Origin: Strobilurus pachycystidiatus
Lineage: Eukaryota > Basidiomycota > Agaricomycetes > Agaricales > Physalacriaceae
Direction of reading: 5' to 3'
NCBI GenBank assembly: GCA_019915135.1
Contig: JAHLMK010000022.1
Coordinates: forward strand, 620,001 to 684,000
Length of the DNA stretch: 64,000 bases
Shown: positions 11,530-22,156 of the stretch, piece after piece
Position numbering within the stretch: position 1 is the stretch's first letter
Layout of the letters: each line of letters opens with the position of its first letter
Notes under the pieces: model-generated
What the model saw: the letters and a program-made list of their open reading frames with translations, nothing else
Database searches by the model: none
What the model was told of the DNA's origin: nothing
Translations under genes and position numbers: made by a program

Positions 11530-12452
11530 CTAACTGAACTTTTCCCAAAATATTATGCCGATGAGAAGAAACAGAACGGTGACGATTGCACCAGTGACAA
11601 TTCGTTGTTGGTACATTCTATAGAAGGAGGTTGTCAGAAGAATCTGGAAGAGAGCCTGATCTAGCGGCGTAAAGCGCGAGACGATATTACTTACCTTCTG
11701 ACCATTGACTTTAGCGTGTTTGACGCGCGGTCAATGGAGCTGTCGGCTCGTTGAATCTATGGTATTTGTTAGCTCGGACAAGGCAGGCGTTTGGGGTTTG
11801 CTTACAGTGTTTCGTGAATTCTCTATCTGTTCTCGCTGAGTGCGCAGATTCATCAATATGCCCGCACCCTGCTCCTCGGTCTCCAGTGCGAGTCGCTGGG
11901 ACTCTTGTAGCCGCTTTGTGCCGTCGTCAAGCAGGGCTGTACCAGCCAGTAGCCGCGACCGGTCGCTCGTGCCGTATGGCTCGTCGGAGGAGAATGATTG
12001 TGCCGCAGAGCCCGAGCCGAGCAATGCTGACCGCGCGACCTGCTGGTTCTGCTCCTTGAAGAGTTTCTTGAACCGCGCCAGATCGGACTTGGCGTCTCTC
12101 AAGCGGGACTGGTACTTTGGCCGTAACGACTGGGGTATTCCCTGTATTTCAATGTCCATTTGGGAGACCTGCAGAGGATGTATGGATGATGATGACTGAG
12201 GCGTCTGTGGCGGCTGGCTGGCTTACCATCTCGTCGGCTTCGTCAAGCTCAAGATCGGCGCGGCGCAGAGTTGCCTTTCGTTGTTCTGTGTGCGTGTCAG
12301 ACGGCGGGGTGGATGGCGGAAGGACAGAGCTGCTTGCCAGCATTCTCGGATGATGATGAGTCGCTGTCGTCGAGCTTGGCGCGAATGGCGTCGATGAGCT
12401 GCTTGTAGTCCTGTTCGTACGAGTCGAACAGCGAGGTCGGGGAGGCATCCAT
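11530..12452 (-). CDS. VTI1: v-SNARE VTI1
   Basis: Qb-SNARE acting in Golgi, endosome and vacuole fusion. It starts MDASPTSLFDSYEQDYKQL at 12452. The conserved QRKATLRRADLELDEADEM helix, MDIEIQGIPQSLRPKYQSR and ARFKKLFKEQNQQ belong to the N-terminal Habc bundle. Then come RLQESQRLALETEEQG and MNLRTQREQIENSRNT of the SNARE motif, with its central Gln. A C-terminal anchor reads IVTGAIVTVLFLLIGIIFW and ends EKFS at a TAG at 11530-11532. The first intron (12337-12286) is read as GC-AG because only that choice keeps phase and restores the conserved spacing (SSENA-EQRKAT). It is head-to-head with EMC3, 107 bp between start codons. Confidence 0.92.
12286..12337 (-). other. Predicted GC-AG intron 1 of VTI1
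   Basis: 52 nt, donor CTG|GCAAGC, acceptor ACACAG, with a perfect CTGAC branch-site match 10-15 nt before the acceptor. The nearby GT dinucleotides put a stop in frame or break phase. Confidence 0.7.
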
Positions 12453-12559
12453 ATGTGAGAGGGCGACTGCGGTGATGGTCAGGTCTGAGGCGAAGCGAAG
12501 CCTAGTCAAGCAACGTCATGCGGCATCGTTTCGGCATTGTCACTTCTTCAACGCGAACC
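12453..12559. promoter_or_regulatory. Bidirectional promoter between VTI1 and EMC3
   Basis: Only 107 bp separate the two divergent start codons, so both promoters and leaders must lie here and in the first introns. No obvious TATA box. Confidence 0.6.
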
Positions 12560-13626
12560 ATGACCAGCTCAGTGCAAGTGTCTCCCCGCCGCCGCCGTCA
12601 TCGCCATGCCCGTTGTTGACACATTCCTTGCAGTGGCTCGCTCTATCTGGACCCCCAGATACGGGACTGGGTGCTGTTTCCCATTACCCTGGTCATGGCA
12701 AGCCACATCTTCCCCTCCCCCGGCGCTCTCTCTCACCTCAACTCCAGATACTGGTTGGCATCCTGCGCCACTATGTAGTCATGCTCCTGCAGTCGCCGCC
12801 AAAAAAACTACCCCGAGCAGCCGTCCGCGAACAGTGCGTAGTACTTCTCCTTCTCTGCACACGACATTCATCTCCCCCACAGACGTGCCTTGGCGCGCTC
12901 GCAGATCCTCCGTGCAACCTCGGCCAATTCGCCGATACCGCCAGCATACTACAGCTCCATCTCCAAGCATCTCTCCGACGCGTACGACGCTGGCACGTAT
13001 CTCAAAGACGGCAGCAGCGAGGCCGCTAGCGCCCCTCCAAACCCCATGACCGACCCCGCCGCTATGGATGGCATGATGGCCGGCATGAAGACCCAAATGG
13101 TCATGATGGTCCCGCAGATGGTCATCATGGGATGGATCAACTTTTTCTTCCAGGGATTCGTGCTGAGTACGTGTTCCATCACGATTGTCGTCCAGTGGTT
13201 TACTCATCGCGTACAGTCAAACTTCCGTTCCCGTTGACTCTCGGCTTCAAGTCAATGTTACAGAGAGGTATCGAAACGCCCGACATGGACGTGCGGTGGG
13301 TTTCGTCGTTGTCGTGGTACTTTTTGAATTTCTTCGGTCTCAACGGCCTATACCGCATTCTTCTGGGTGGTGACAACTGTAAGCTCGCTCGATAGATCTA
13401 TCCTGAGCGCATGTATCGACCGACTTTTACAGCGGCGTCTGATCAGAGCCAGACGATGATGGCCTCACCCTTTGCTGGAGCAGGCGCTCAAGCGGCTGGG
13501 CCTCAAGATTTTAACAAGCTTTTCAAGGCGGAGAAGGACAACCTTGCCTTCGCAGATGGTCTATACAAATGGGTTGGTGAGGACGTAGAAGACAGGATCC
13601 TGCGCAAATACGGAAAACTATCATAA
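12560..13626 (+). CDS. EMC3: ER membrane protein complex subunit 3 (EMC3)
   Basis: Oxa1/YidC-superfamily subunit of the EMC insertase that places tail-anchored and multi-pass proteins in the ER membrane. The second exon begins [20 protein letters not shown] and continues [18 protein letters not shown]. Then follow [76 protein letters not shown], the amphipathic [12 protein letters not shown] and a C-terminal [15 protein letters not shown], ending at 13626. The start at 12560 (MTSSV) requires a GC-AG intron at 12574-12633. The more upstream in-frame ATG is possible but would lie inside the divergent promoter. Three membrane segments, as in the family. Confidence 0.9.
12574..12633 (+). other. 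Predicted GC-AG intron 1 of EMC3
   Basis: 60 nt, donor AGT|GCAAGT (the strongest GC-donor consensus), acceptor TTGCAG, TTGAC branch-like site upstream. It joins a 14-nt first exon to the exon that starts with the conserved LYLDP motif; no GT donor in the leader gives the right phase. Confidence 0.65.
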
Positions 13627-13831
13627 TAGAAATGGACAGTCATAACGTTTCACCAAGCATGTGCGCGAGATCTATGAGACACGGTCGCATATGCATCGTA
13701 TCTGACCTCCTATTGGACTATCGCGAATTTCAGCAGTGATTCGCGGGCTATCACAGGCCCAAGATCAGTCCGGATCAGCATATGGCCCAGTTCAAAAGAA
13801 GACTTGTTGGCTGTTCCTGCAAGCCTCCTCG

Positions 13832-15762
13832 ATGTCTACCACCAACGGTCTTGTTTGCTTCACAAATTGTCTTCTCCCCCAGGAGGACGGCTCCCTCGTT
13901 GAGAAAGATCTCTGGATCGACCAGCGACGAGGCGTCATTCTGGATGCCCAGGTAGGTCCTACTTTCGCTGTCAGTTCATCATTCAAATAACGTCGATCGG
14001 TGTCTGTAGAAAACGTTCTTTCTTAGGAAGGAGAGACCTGACACTGTCATCGACCTTGGGGGCAACATCTTAAGGTATGTATCTCGACATATAATCCCGG
14101 GAATAGCTCTCTTAATCTTGCAGTCCGGGGTTGATTGACATCCAGATCAATGGCGCTTATGGCTTTGACTTCTCTGTCTTTGACGGCGATGAGGAGGCAT
14201 ACAAGGATGGCTTGGTCTCGGTCGCAAAACAGATTGTGGAAACCGGCGTTACCTCGTATGTCCTTTGGTTATCACACACTATCTTCGCTGACACCATATG
14301 GTCTCCAGAATCGTGCCTACAATCATCGTACGTTAACACGTTAAGAGGGCCTCGTACCCTTTCCAATGCTCTTCCTCAGACTCAAGAGAAATCGTTATAT
14401 CCAACATTGCTTCGTCTTCTTCGCCCCCTCTCACCAGCGGGCTCTGCCAACTTGCTCGGATGGCACGCCGAGGGACCGTTCATCGACATGGCTAAACGCG
14501 GTGCCCATGCACCGTCATTCCTGTTATCTGCATCGAAGGGAATGCAATCTTTCGAGGACGTCTATGGCGCCGAGAACCTCGCAGACAAAGAAGACTGGCT
14601 TATGGCCACTGGCGAGGAGCAGTCCACTGGCGTCCGTATAATCACCGCGGCTCCCGAAATCAAGGGCGTCATGGACATCGTATCAGAGCTCGACAACAGA
14701 GGCGTGGTTTTCTCCATTGGCCACAGGTCCGTATGATTAGGCCCTCGAGGCGTCAGTGTTATTGACACCCATCCCAGTATTGCGACGTCTGCTATTGCGA
14801 CTGCTGCAGTCCGCAATGGCGCGCGGCTCATCACGCACCTCTTCAACGCGATGCCCCAGCTTCACCACCGCGACCCCTCCATCATTGGTCTCCTTGGCGC
14901 ATCGCCCTCTCTCGAGACACCATTCTCCCCTATCATCGGGAACCTCTACTCGGGCGTGCAATCGCCCGAATCCAGACAGATGACCGGCTTGAAGTCGCCT
15001 GTCGCGGGCTCAGAGGCGTTTGATCACAACTTCACCCCTCCGCAAACGCCACTGTTCAAACATGGAAAAGGTACCGTCGCGTCTTCGAAGAAGGACTTCA
15101 CGCGGCCGTTCTACGAGCTTATTGTTGACGGGATCCATTCGCATCCCAACTCCGTTCGCGTAAGTCGATAGCACAGAGGATGTGTTGATGTAATGCTAAT
15201 TCAGGACGCGACAGTTGGCGTATTCTGCTTTTCCCGAGGGATGCATTCTCATCACGGACGGTCAGCTTGCATCCTCTTCGCGCGCGCTGTGTTCTGACGA
15301 CAGCACAGCAATGAAGATCCTCGATCCGCATCTTCAAGACGGTGTACATGAATGGCGCGACGGGAAGCGGTTTGTCAAGGAAGGCGATAAGCTGTATCTC
15401 GAAGGGACGGACACCCTTGCAGGAAGGTATGATCCCCGTGCAGAGGTCGGTTGCGCACTCATCGTATCGGTTGCCACAGCGTGGTCACTTTGGATAAATG
15501 TGTACGCAACTTTGTCAACTTCACAGGCTGCACTCTTGGTGAAGCCATCAAATGTGCGACGCTAAATCCGGCCAAGTAAGAACGAAACTCTTTCAAGTGC
15601 CGCCTACTAACGTCGGCCTAAAGATGCCTGGGAATCGAGAACAGTAAAGGTTCACTCAGGCCAGGTGCCGAGGCGGATCTCGTTGTTCTCGATAAGCAAG
15701 GATTTGTGTTACGCACTTGGGTGAAAGGCCAAGAGGTCTGGACTAATGGATGGAATGTCTGA
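13832..15762 (+). CDS. N-acetylglucosamine-6-phosphate deacetylase
   Basis: Removes the acetyl group from GlcNAc-6-phosphate in the catabolism of chitin-derived amino sugar. Amidohydrolase-fold motifs are seen in order: VIDLGGNILSPGLIDIQING near the N-terminus, LLGWHAEGPFIDMAKRGAHA with the metal-binding HxEGPF, VVFSIGHR, ITHLFNAMPQLHHRDPSIIG, then FYELIVDGIHSHPNSVRLAY, GCILITDAM, and the C-terminal TLGEAIKCATLNPAKCLGIE and RPGAEADLVVLDK. A Ser/Pro/Thr-rich loop of about 55 residues (around 14900-15090) separates the HRDPS motif from the DGIHSHP motif and is not in bacterial NagA. Starts MSTTNGLVCF, stops at 15762; several short introns. Confidence 0.92.
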
Positions 15763-16491
15763 TATTACTACTCTCTCTCTCTCTCTCGATCTTTGCGTTA
15801 CACTACCACTTACCTTTGAATCGATCTCGTGCTCCATCTCTTCGTCGTCTAATTTTGCATCGTCAGAAGCCCATTTTCAAATCTCGTGGTCGATTTCCCT
15901 TGCGCTTCAACTTTTCGTCAACTTGATCTGGGGCGGTATTCTCTTGTGTTTGGGATGCAAGAGCAAAACAAGGCGGACACGCTTCTTGCCAGTGAAAGAT
16001 GAAAACACAACAATAAACCTTCTCGTTACTTAGCTGATCGACAGATCCGCAAAGCCTTTCTTTATAACGAGGACCTTCTGAAGATACATGATGCGATATT
16101 ACATGTCGCTCTTTATATTGAGCACACATTTGGTTTGAGATGCCGCGATAAGATACGCGATAACTTATTGTGCAGAAGAGGTCTCGTTCGGGGCCATGAG
16201 CTTGGAGCCGGCGTACGAGTACAATATGTTGCAGAGAATGGAGTACAGCTACATTCCGGCTGATATGGATGATACACATGAGTAACTTATGTAGATGGCG
16301 CTACACGCGTTGGTTTGCCGAGTCCGTACAAGGAGATAACAGTGAGGCCGAGAAAGAGTACTACACAGCCTTTGGAGGATTGGTAAGACAGAAGGGTAGG
16401 ATGAGAGAAAGAACGCACAAAGAGACACAGCCCGATATGGATTCAAAGATTAAAACACACTTCCCTCCCTCACCCCCTCGCGCGCGAACGC
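15763..16491. other. Convergent 3' intergenic region
   Basis: 729 bp between the stops of two convergent genes. Apart from a 17-nt CT microsatellite at 15771-15787, immediately after the deacetylase stop, I see no gene or repeat. Short antisense frames here have no family features. Confidence 0.5.
15771..15787. repeat. (CT)n microsatellite
   Basis: Perfect CT dinucleotide run of about 8.5 units in the 3' UTR of the deacetylase gene. Confidence 0.9.
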
Positions 16492-17320
16492 CTAGACCAA
16501 ACCGTCATACAGAGATAATGCCTGTGGAGTGATCGATGAGCAGATATTGACGGGGACTGCGCGGTACTCACTTGTACAATCGTGGGGTCCTGCTTACTGC
16601 CCTCCACGAATTCCTCATATGTGAGCTTCGCGTCCTTGTCGCGATCCATGTTGGAGAATATCTTGTCGACGCGCTGTATATACGCGATTAGGCGACTAGC
16701 GACGAGCGAAAGCACCGCCTTGCCTTTTCTGGTGTGTCCTCGTCGGACGGTAGCTTGACCATCTCCCCGGTCATCTTGTAGATGGACTGCACGATCTGGA
16801 GCATTTCGTTGTATGTTATGAAGCCGTCCTTGTCGAGATCGTAGAGTTGGAACGCCCCTGCGAGGAGCATCAGCGGAAAGATGACGTAGAACGGGCACAG
16901 ACTCACACTTGAGCTTCTCGTCCAGCCGGCCTCTGCTCGTGACGCTGAGAGCACATATAAACTCCTTGAAATCGATTGTGCCATTCTTGTTCTCGTCGAA
17001 TACGTTGAAGACATAGTCGGCGAATTCGGCGGGGTCGCCAAAGGGGAAGAACTGCTTGTAGATGCGGCTGAATTCAGTCTTGTCGAGCTGGCCTGACGGA
17101 CAGTCCTTGCGGAAGCCCTTGTACCTGCAGGAGCAAGTAGTCAGCCGGAGAAGGGCGCGACGATGATGGAATCAGTTGCCATTGCTGCAGCTCCTTCTTG
17201 TCGACTGCGTGGGGGAGAGATGAGGGAGGGAGAGGGATATTAAATGCGCCACACACAGTAGGTGTTCTTCTGGAGGTCCTGGAGCTGGTCGGGGGTGAGC
17301 TTAGATTGCGATTTGCCCAT
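16492..17320 (-). CDS. NCS1: Neuronal calcium sensor 1 / frequenin homologue
   Basis: Myristoylated EF-hand calcium sensor; fungal Ncs1/Frq1 activates the phosphatidylinositol 4-kinase Pik1/Stt4 branch and affects Ca2+ tolerance. It starts [20 protein letters not shown] with a Gly2 myristoylation site. Then come [20 protein letters not shown] (degenerate EF1), [13 protein letters not shown] (EF2), [14 protein letters not shown] (EF3), [14 protein letters not shown] (EF4) and the family tail ending SLYDGLV at 16492. In EF4 the usual glycine at loop position 6 is Ala, which may weaken calcium binding. Length about 190 residues, as expected. Several short introns. Confidence 0.93.
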
Positions 17321-17694
17321 GTTGCTGAGATGGAGGAGGTTGCTAAGATGGGAAGCGCACGTGGTAGACCGGCCGATCAGCCATGGCGGCGGCCCTTTGC
17401 AGGCATTTCTTTGGACTCGTGGTGGACTCGTGGTGCGGCTGGATAACATTCCGTTATTCTCTGGTAAGCAGCCTGCAGGCAGCTGGCAAGCGTCCCCGCT
17501 CAATGTCAGCTACGTTCTGCACTCATCTTATCGTCGCTGTCACTCATGCCTCGCCTAAACCTACCGATCAGCAGCTCGCACAGGGCACCACATGCCGGCG
17601 TCTCTATACTAGTGTTCTTTCTCACTGCGAACACACCTATCCCAGCCTTATTTAGCCCTCTCTGTCCTTCTGCCCGTCCATCCCTCTCCATCCA
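17321..17694. promoter_or_regulatory. Divergent intergenic region, NCS1 / Cys-rich gene
   Basis: 374 bp between divergent start codons. It includes a pyrimidine-rich tract just before 17690 (CCCTCTCTGTCC..CCATCCCTCTCC), typical of fungal core promoters. Nothing else seen. Confidence 0.4.
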
Positions 17695-18930
17695 ATGTGC
17701 CACATCTACGGCTCAGTTGAGCAGGCAATAAGCACTTGCGCTATGTGCAAGGTCTTCCCCCACACAAGGTCCACTGCTCCAGTGCTGTACACCGCCAGGC
17801 ACGCGCTCATCATACCCCACAGGTGTCCCCATGCTTATGAAGTCTGCCGCAATCGCGCCAATCATCCTCGCGACATTCTTTATGTCAAGAATGCTGAAGG
17901 TCAGTTGCTCTGCTATGTCCGTCACAGCCCGTTCTAACGTACTGCATTCATTGAATCAGTTGAAATGTTCAACGGATGTGGCTACTGCAAGGTGACCTAT
18001 TCGCCCGAATCATATAGATCTTGATCTGACCATCATCAGTGGACTCGGACACAGAAGGGCCCCAACACCGGATGGCCTGGATGCTGTCGGCCGCCGACAC
18101 AGCAGGAATGCCGCCTCATACAGGCCGCCGACTGGCGGTCTGTCAGCAAGATCCATCAGATACCCATCCCACCCGATATCAAGGTTGTCCTAGATAACCT
18201 ATCTCTTAAACCCGCCCGCGCCAAACCCACACCGCCCTTGGATCGCAAAAACAGCGGCAATGCCAGTCCCAAGGGAAGTCCCTCCGCACCTAAATCACCT
18301 GCCCTCCCTATCCCGGGGAAGACACGGTCCGGACCCTCTGGGACAGCGTCTTTGTCCAGTAGTCTTTCTCGGAGCACAGGATCGAATGTTCTTGCAGAGC
18401 AACGTCGCTCACCCGCGAACGACGGGGACTCACCAACTCGTAAAGCTTTGGATTTTGACCCGCCAACGAGGCGTGGCACCCTCTCTAAAGCTTCCAGTCC
18501 CCCGCAGGCATCCAAAGTCATTAATCGATCTTCACCACCGTCGTCCAATTTGGACAGACGCAGACCCACTTTACCTGTCACACCGAAACTCAGCGCGATG
18601 AAGCTCTCAGATCAGTTAGGGCGAGTGGCGTCTTTTCCCAAGCGGGACGACGACACGATGTCCAATACGTCTGGCAGCAGCGGTGGGAGTGGGTCGCTGA
18701 GTGACAACACCGTGACGTCGGATGGAGGGTTTACTGATTATCTCTCGGATGAGTCGGAGGCAGAACTACAGCGCCAGGCTGAGGCAAGGGCGGCTTTGGT
18801 GGCGCAGAATCAGGCTGAGGAGCTGGAATTCAAGGCAGCACGGCTGAGACTGACGGATGTGGACTTGCGGCCTCCCAAGTCGTGGAACGCAACCAACATG
18901 GAGGCGGCTGTCACTAGCCAACGAGCCTGA
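17695..18930 (+). CDS. Protein with Cys-rich N-terminus and disordered Ser/Pro tail, unknown function
   Basis: Family not recognised. The N-terminal 110 or so residues hold about ten cysteines in CxxC and CC arrangements: MCHIYGS, STCAMCK, RCPHAYEVC, then after splicing VEMFNGCGYCKWTRTQKG, GWPGCCRPPTQQEC. They suggest a zinc-binding fold. The rest is low-complexity Ser/Pro/Lys, with a short acidic, possibly coiled-coil stretch at the end (SEAELQRQAEARAALVAQNQ). Introns lie near 17900-17960 and 17991-18040. The ATG at 17695 is chosen because MCxxx starts are common in basidiomycete Cys-rich proteins; exon 1 could contain one more small intron. Confidence 0.6.
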
Positions 18931-19424
18931 TGAAGGAAGTCTATGTGGTTATTGGCTGACAGTTTGTATTCACTCTCGCATACATACTAGCAGAGGATCT
19001 CCTTACAAGTGATTTCCATTCAATCGAATGTGTGATCACATGACAGGGTACATACCGTGACACGAAATGGGCAGGGCTTCTCCAGATGTTGAATTTGAGA
19101 CCGCGACGACGAACATCAGTGCCCGTACGTCCAACTATCATAGTGATGGTGGCAACATTTGGTCGACGCGAAGAGCAATGATCGAACACTGATCGCGTAA
19201 GGCACGAGTCATGCCGGGGTAAGCCGAGTCCAGAACTGGGAAGTCCCGACGGTCCGACGCCTGAGCTTCTTGCTACCATCTCTCATCTCTCGCAGAATCC
19301 TCCTGCGATTCCAAACATTGCGCCTTGTTTGACATCAAGCTCTTGATAATTGTCGCAGAAGCAGCATCGGAGTTACCAGGCGTCATTGGGCTTCATCTGG
19401 CAAGACGTGCTCTTGACCTTCTTC
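18931..19424. other. Tandem intergenic region
   Basis: 494 bp between two plus-strand genes; 3' UTR of the Cys-rich gene and promoter of the PROPPIN. A 112-codon antisense frame covers it but shows no domain or splice support. Confidence 0.4.
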
Positions 19425-20879
19425 ATGAATCTCGCCCGACATTCAATCTCTGCCACCGCCCCAGTCCACATCTTTGACGCTCGCTTTGACGCTGATTGCC
19501 AGATATTTACTACCGCAACTCACGCCGGCTTTGCCGTCTACCGCACATGGCCTCTGACTCTTCTTCGCAAGCGCGGTCAGTCAACAGCATCATTCGTGTA
19601 CTCTTCATGCTCATCTATGTCCCAAGAGTTCACGGGCGGAACGCTCTCGAAAGTGGTTCCGATGCACACATCATCGCTGATATTTCTCGTTGGAGGCGGT
19701 CGTAGTCCGCTGTATCCACCAAATAAGGTCATCATATGGAACGATCACCTGGGCTGTGAAGTTGCAGAACTTGAGTTCAGGGAGCGGGTACGGGGACTGG
19801 CATGTCGCCGCGGCTGGATAGCAGTGTCTTTGCGGCGTCGAGTCGCTGTCTTTGAGGTTGGGGATCGTGTGACACGCTATGGCGAGTGGGATACATGCGA
19901 CAATCCGAAGGGTAATTTGATTTCCTTTCTGCTGTCACACGTACTGACGCGCCTGGAAACAGGCCTCTTAGCTCTTGCTTCTGCTGCTGACTCCACGCTG
20001 CTTGCCATCCCCGCGCACAAGATGGGCCACGTCCAGCTCATTCATCTTCCGCCGTGTCGTCCTCCTCAGCCAAAGGCACCTCCGGCGTCATCTCCCCCCC
20101 AGAAGCCTCCCGCAGTCTCTTCGAAGAACCCAATCATCATTGCACACGACAGCTCCCTGGCCACCCTCACGTTGCCACCGTCAGGTCGACTGCTTGCCAC
20201 GACCTCTTCACGAGGCACCCTTATCCGTATCTGGGACTGTCAAACCGGAAAGCTTGTAAGAGAAGTGCGAAGAGGAATGGACAAGGCCGATATCTTTGGG
20301 GTGGCCTTCAGACCAGATGAGCAAGAATTTTGCGTGTGGAGCGACAAAGGCACTGTGCACATCTTCACTTTGGACCCATCCTCTGCCTCGAACAGGCAAT
20401 CATCACTCTCGCAACTGACAAATTTTCTTCCCTTGCCCAAATACTTTGAATCTGAATGGTCCTACGCACAATATCGGATTCCTGCACAGTCCGCACATAT
20501 AGCACTTTCTTCTGCGGGCACGAAGCGATCACCTACAGCTGATGTCCCCGACGAAGAGCGCTGTGTTGTGGGATGGATTGAAGGCCCTTCTTCGGACGTC
20601 AACCAGACTGCGAATGAGTATCAGCTTGTCGCTCTCACCTACACCGGCGGGTGGTACCGTTTATCTCTACCGACTTCCGGAAACTCGACCATATCCCCCA
20701 ATACCCTCTCGGCGTCGCCTCCCAGGAATAGCGCCATAACGCGTCAACGAGCAGGGAGCGGGGCATCCATAACAGGAAGATCAGATAAGGGTAAAGAGAG
20801 GGAGAAAGAGGGTAAGGACAAGCGGGATTGTATTCTCCAGGAGTTTAGAAGATATGGGAGGTGGGATGGTTGGGGCTAG
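19425..20879 (+). CDS. PROPPIN, WIPI3/4 (WDR45)-Hsv2-like beta-propeller
   Basis: WD40-type phosphoinositide-binding propeller acting in autophagy and endolysosomal membranes. It starts MNLARHSISATAPVHIFDAR; an in-frame ATG at 19350 would add 25 residues unlike the family. Two short introns splice to TLLRKREFTGGTLSKVV and WDTCDNPKGLLALAS. Diagnostic pieces are LVGGGRSPLYPPNKVIIWND, then DSSLATLTLPPSGRLLATTS, LIRIWDCQTGKLVREVRRG and SDKGTVHIFTL. The lipid-binding signature is VRRG instead of the usual FRRG/LRRG; both arginines are kept. A basic, Ser-rich and Glu/Lys-rich C-terminal extension precedes the stop. The SPLYPPNK and NPKG motifs point to the WDR45/WDR45B-Hsv2 branch. Confidence 0.88.
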   Translation: MNLARHSISATAPVHIFDARFDADCQIFTTATHAGFAVYRTWPLTLLRKRGQSTASFVYSSCSSMSQEFTGGTLSKVVPMHTSSLIFLVGGGRSPLYPPNKVIIWNDHLGCEVAELEFRERVRGLACRRGWIAVSLRRRVAVFEVGDRVTRYGEWDTCDNPKGNLISFLLSHVLTRLETGLLALASAADSTLLAIPAHKMGHVQLIHLPPCRPPQPKAPPASSPPQKPPAVSSKNPIIIAHDSSLATLTLPPSGRLLATTSSRGTLIRIWDCQTGKLVREVRRGMDKADIFGVAFRPDEQEFCVWSDKGTVHIFTLDPSSASNRQSSLSQLTNFLPLPKYFESEWSYAQYRIPAQSAHIALSSAGTKRSPTADVPDEERCVVGWIEGPSSDVNQTANEYQLVALTYTGGWYRLSLPTSGNSTISPNTLSASPPRNSAITRQRAGSGASITGRSDKGKEREKEGKDKRDCILQEFRRYGRWDGWG

Positions 20880-21766
20880 ATTTCATTACTTCTTTGCATT
20901 TTTCGCTCACTCACCACATTTACCTCACCCATGCACGCTTTCATTGTTGTACCAATTGTCTCTATAGTAGACATAATATGTGATATGTAGTTTAGCGGCT
21001 TCTACGTGGCGTTCATACACTCGATTGGTAGCGTCTTGCTGAAGAATTCCGAAAGCGAAGGCAGAGTTCCTTGCAGCAGCTGACACCAGGCTGACAGGCA
21101 ATCATCGGTCATCGCCAAGACTCTCTTGCTAAGTACGATGCATGGACATGCACGGAGACTGGAGTGTCGGGAGATTTCTGCTATCTAAGAATTCGAATCT
21201 ATCAATCCAAAGTACTAGCTAATAATGTTCATGTCGTAAAGACTCGTCCATAACGTTAACGAACGTCGCCGAAGAGATGGTAATGCCTGACAGCGTCTTA
21301 CTCCTCCGTCCAGGATCCCGATGCTGCTTGTTCATTGGAGAGTTTTCTCCCTTTTCTTTCTCTTTCCTGACCGACCCCCGAGTAGCAGAGTCATCGAGCC
21401 GTAATTACTGCGGATACAACATCAGACAGCATCAAAGGATCTTACTGGTGTTCCTTTTGGTGCCTTGCCCGGTGAACGTCAGACTTCAGCTGGACTTCAG
21501 AGGAAAAGAGTCGTAGATACTAGTATTGGCCCTGGGAGGCCCTTGCAGTTGTGCCTCGAGCCTCGGACTTGCTGAATTAATGACTCTGAGTGATTAAAGC
21601 CTAAGGCATCAATGATCCGACTCCTCACGTCGACTGACACCGGCAGGCTACTCTTACAGCCCACGATGCCGCAAAGGACATCACATATTTCGATCTCCGA
21701 AGCACACCAGAGTCTACTCGAGATGATGGCGGTCTCTTCATCGCCCTAGAGAAAGGCTTACGAAGC
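20880..21766. other. Gene-poor region before the MITE
   Basis: 887 bp with no frame, splice pattern or RNA gene that I can support. Base composition is more AT-rich than in neighbouring genes. Confidence 0.5.
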
Positions 21767-21768
21767 TA

Positions 21769-21846
21769 AGAGCCTGTTCGGCAACCGGGTTTTGAGGAGG
21801 GTTTTCACGAAAACCGGGTTTTGAGACTCAAAAACCTGGTTTTCGG
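21769..21846 (+). repeat. MITE left terminal inverted repeat
   Basis: Pairs with 22079-22154 in inverted orientation. Contains three degenerate copies of the ACCGGGTTTT block. Confidence 0.85.
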
Positions 21847-22078
21847 AAACTGCCTGCTACGTGACACTGTGTGACTGTCATCATTCTGCCACTGAAGACT
21901 CACTGAAGAAGAAGAAGAACGACACTGACCTACCAAATATATCTCTTCTGAGCCCTCTGGCACTCTTCACTGTCAAATTGCGACCGCGTTGGCGTACATT
22001 ATCGTCTTCCGGCTTGAGGGCAAGCTTGAATTATGATGCCTATGTACGGTTGGATCACGGCGTGACATTTACTGTTTA

Positions 22079-22154
22079 GGAAAACCCGGTTTCCGAGTCT
22101 CAAAACCCGGTTTTCGTAAAACCCTCCTCAAAACCCGGTTGCCGAACAGGCTCT
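22079..22154 (-). repeat. MITE right terminal inverted repeat
   Basis: Inverted partner of 21769-21846, ending CAGGCTCT before the TA target duplicate. Confidence 0.85.
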
Positions 22155-22156
22155 TA

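Larger units (their letters stand above)
21769..22154. mobile_element. MITE with about 76-bp terminal inverted repeats and TA target duplication
   Basis: Both ends read AGAGCCTGTTCGGCAACCGG when taken 5' to 3' inward. The arms stay nearly identical for about 76 bp (left 21769-21846, right 22079-22154), with one indel and a few substitutions. The element is flanked by TA on each side (21767-21768 and 22155-22156), the target duplication of Tc1/mariner-type elements. Each arm contains the block ACCGGGTTTT more than once, separated by GAGGAGGG and GAGACTC spacers. The interior of about 230 bp has no transposase-like frame, so it is non-autonomous. Superfamily is inferred from the TSD only. Confidence 0.85.

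Noticed and set aside
19350..19424. 25-residue N-terminal extension of the PROPPIN
   Set aside because: Upstream in-frame ATG adds sequence unlike the family; the MNLARHS start at 19425 fits the propeller.
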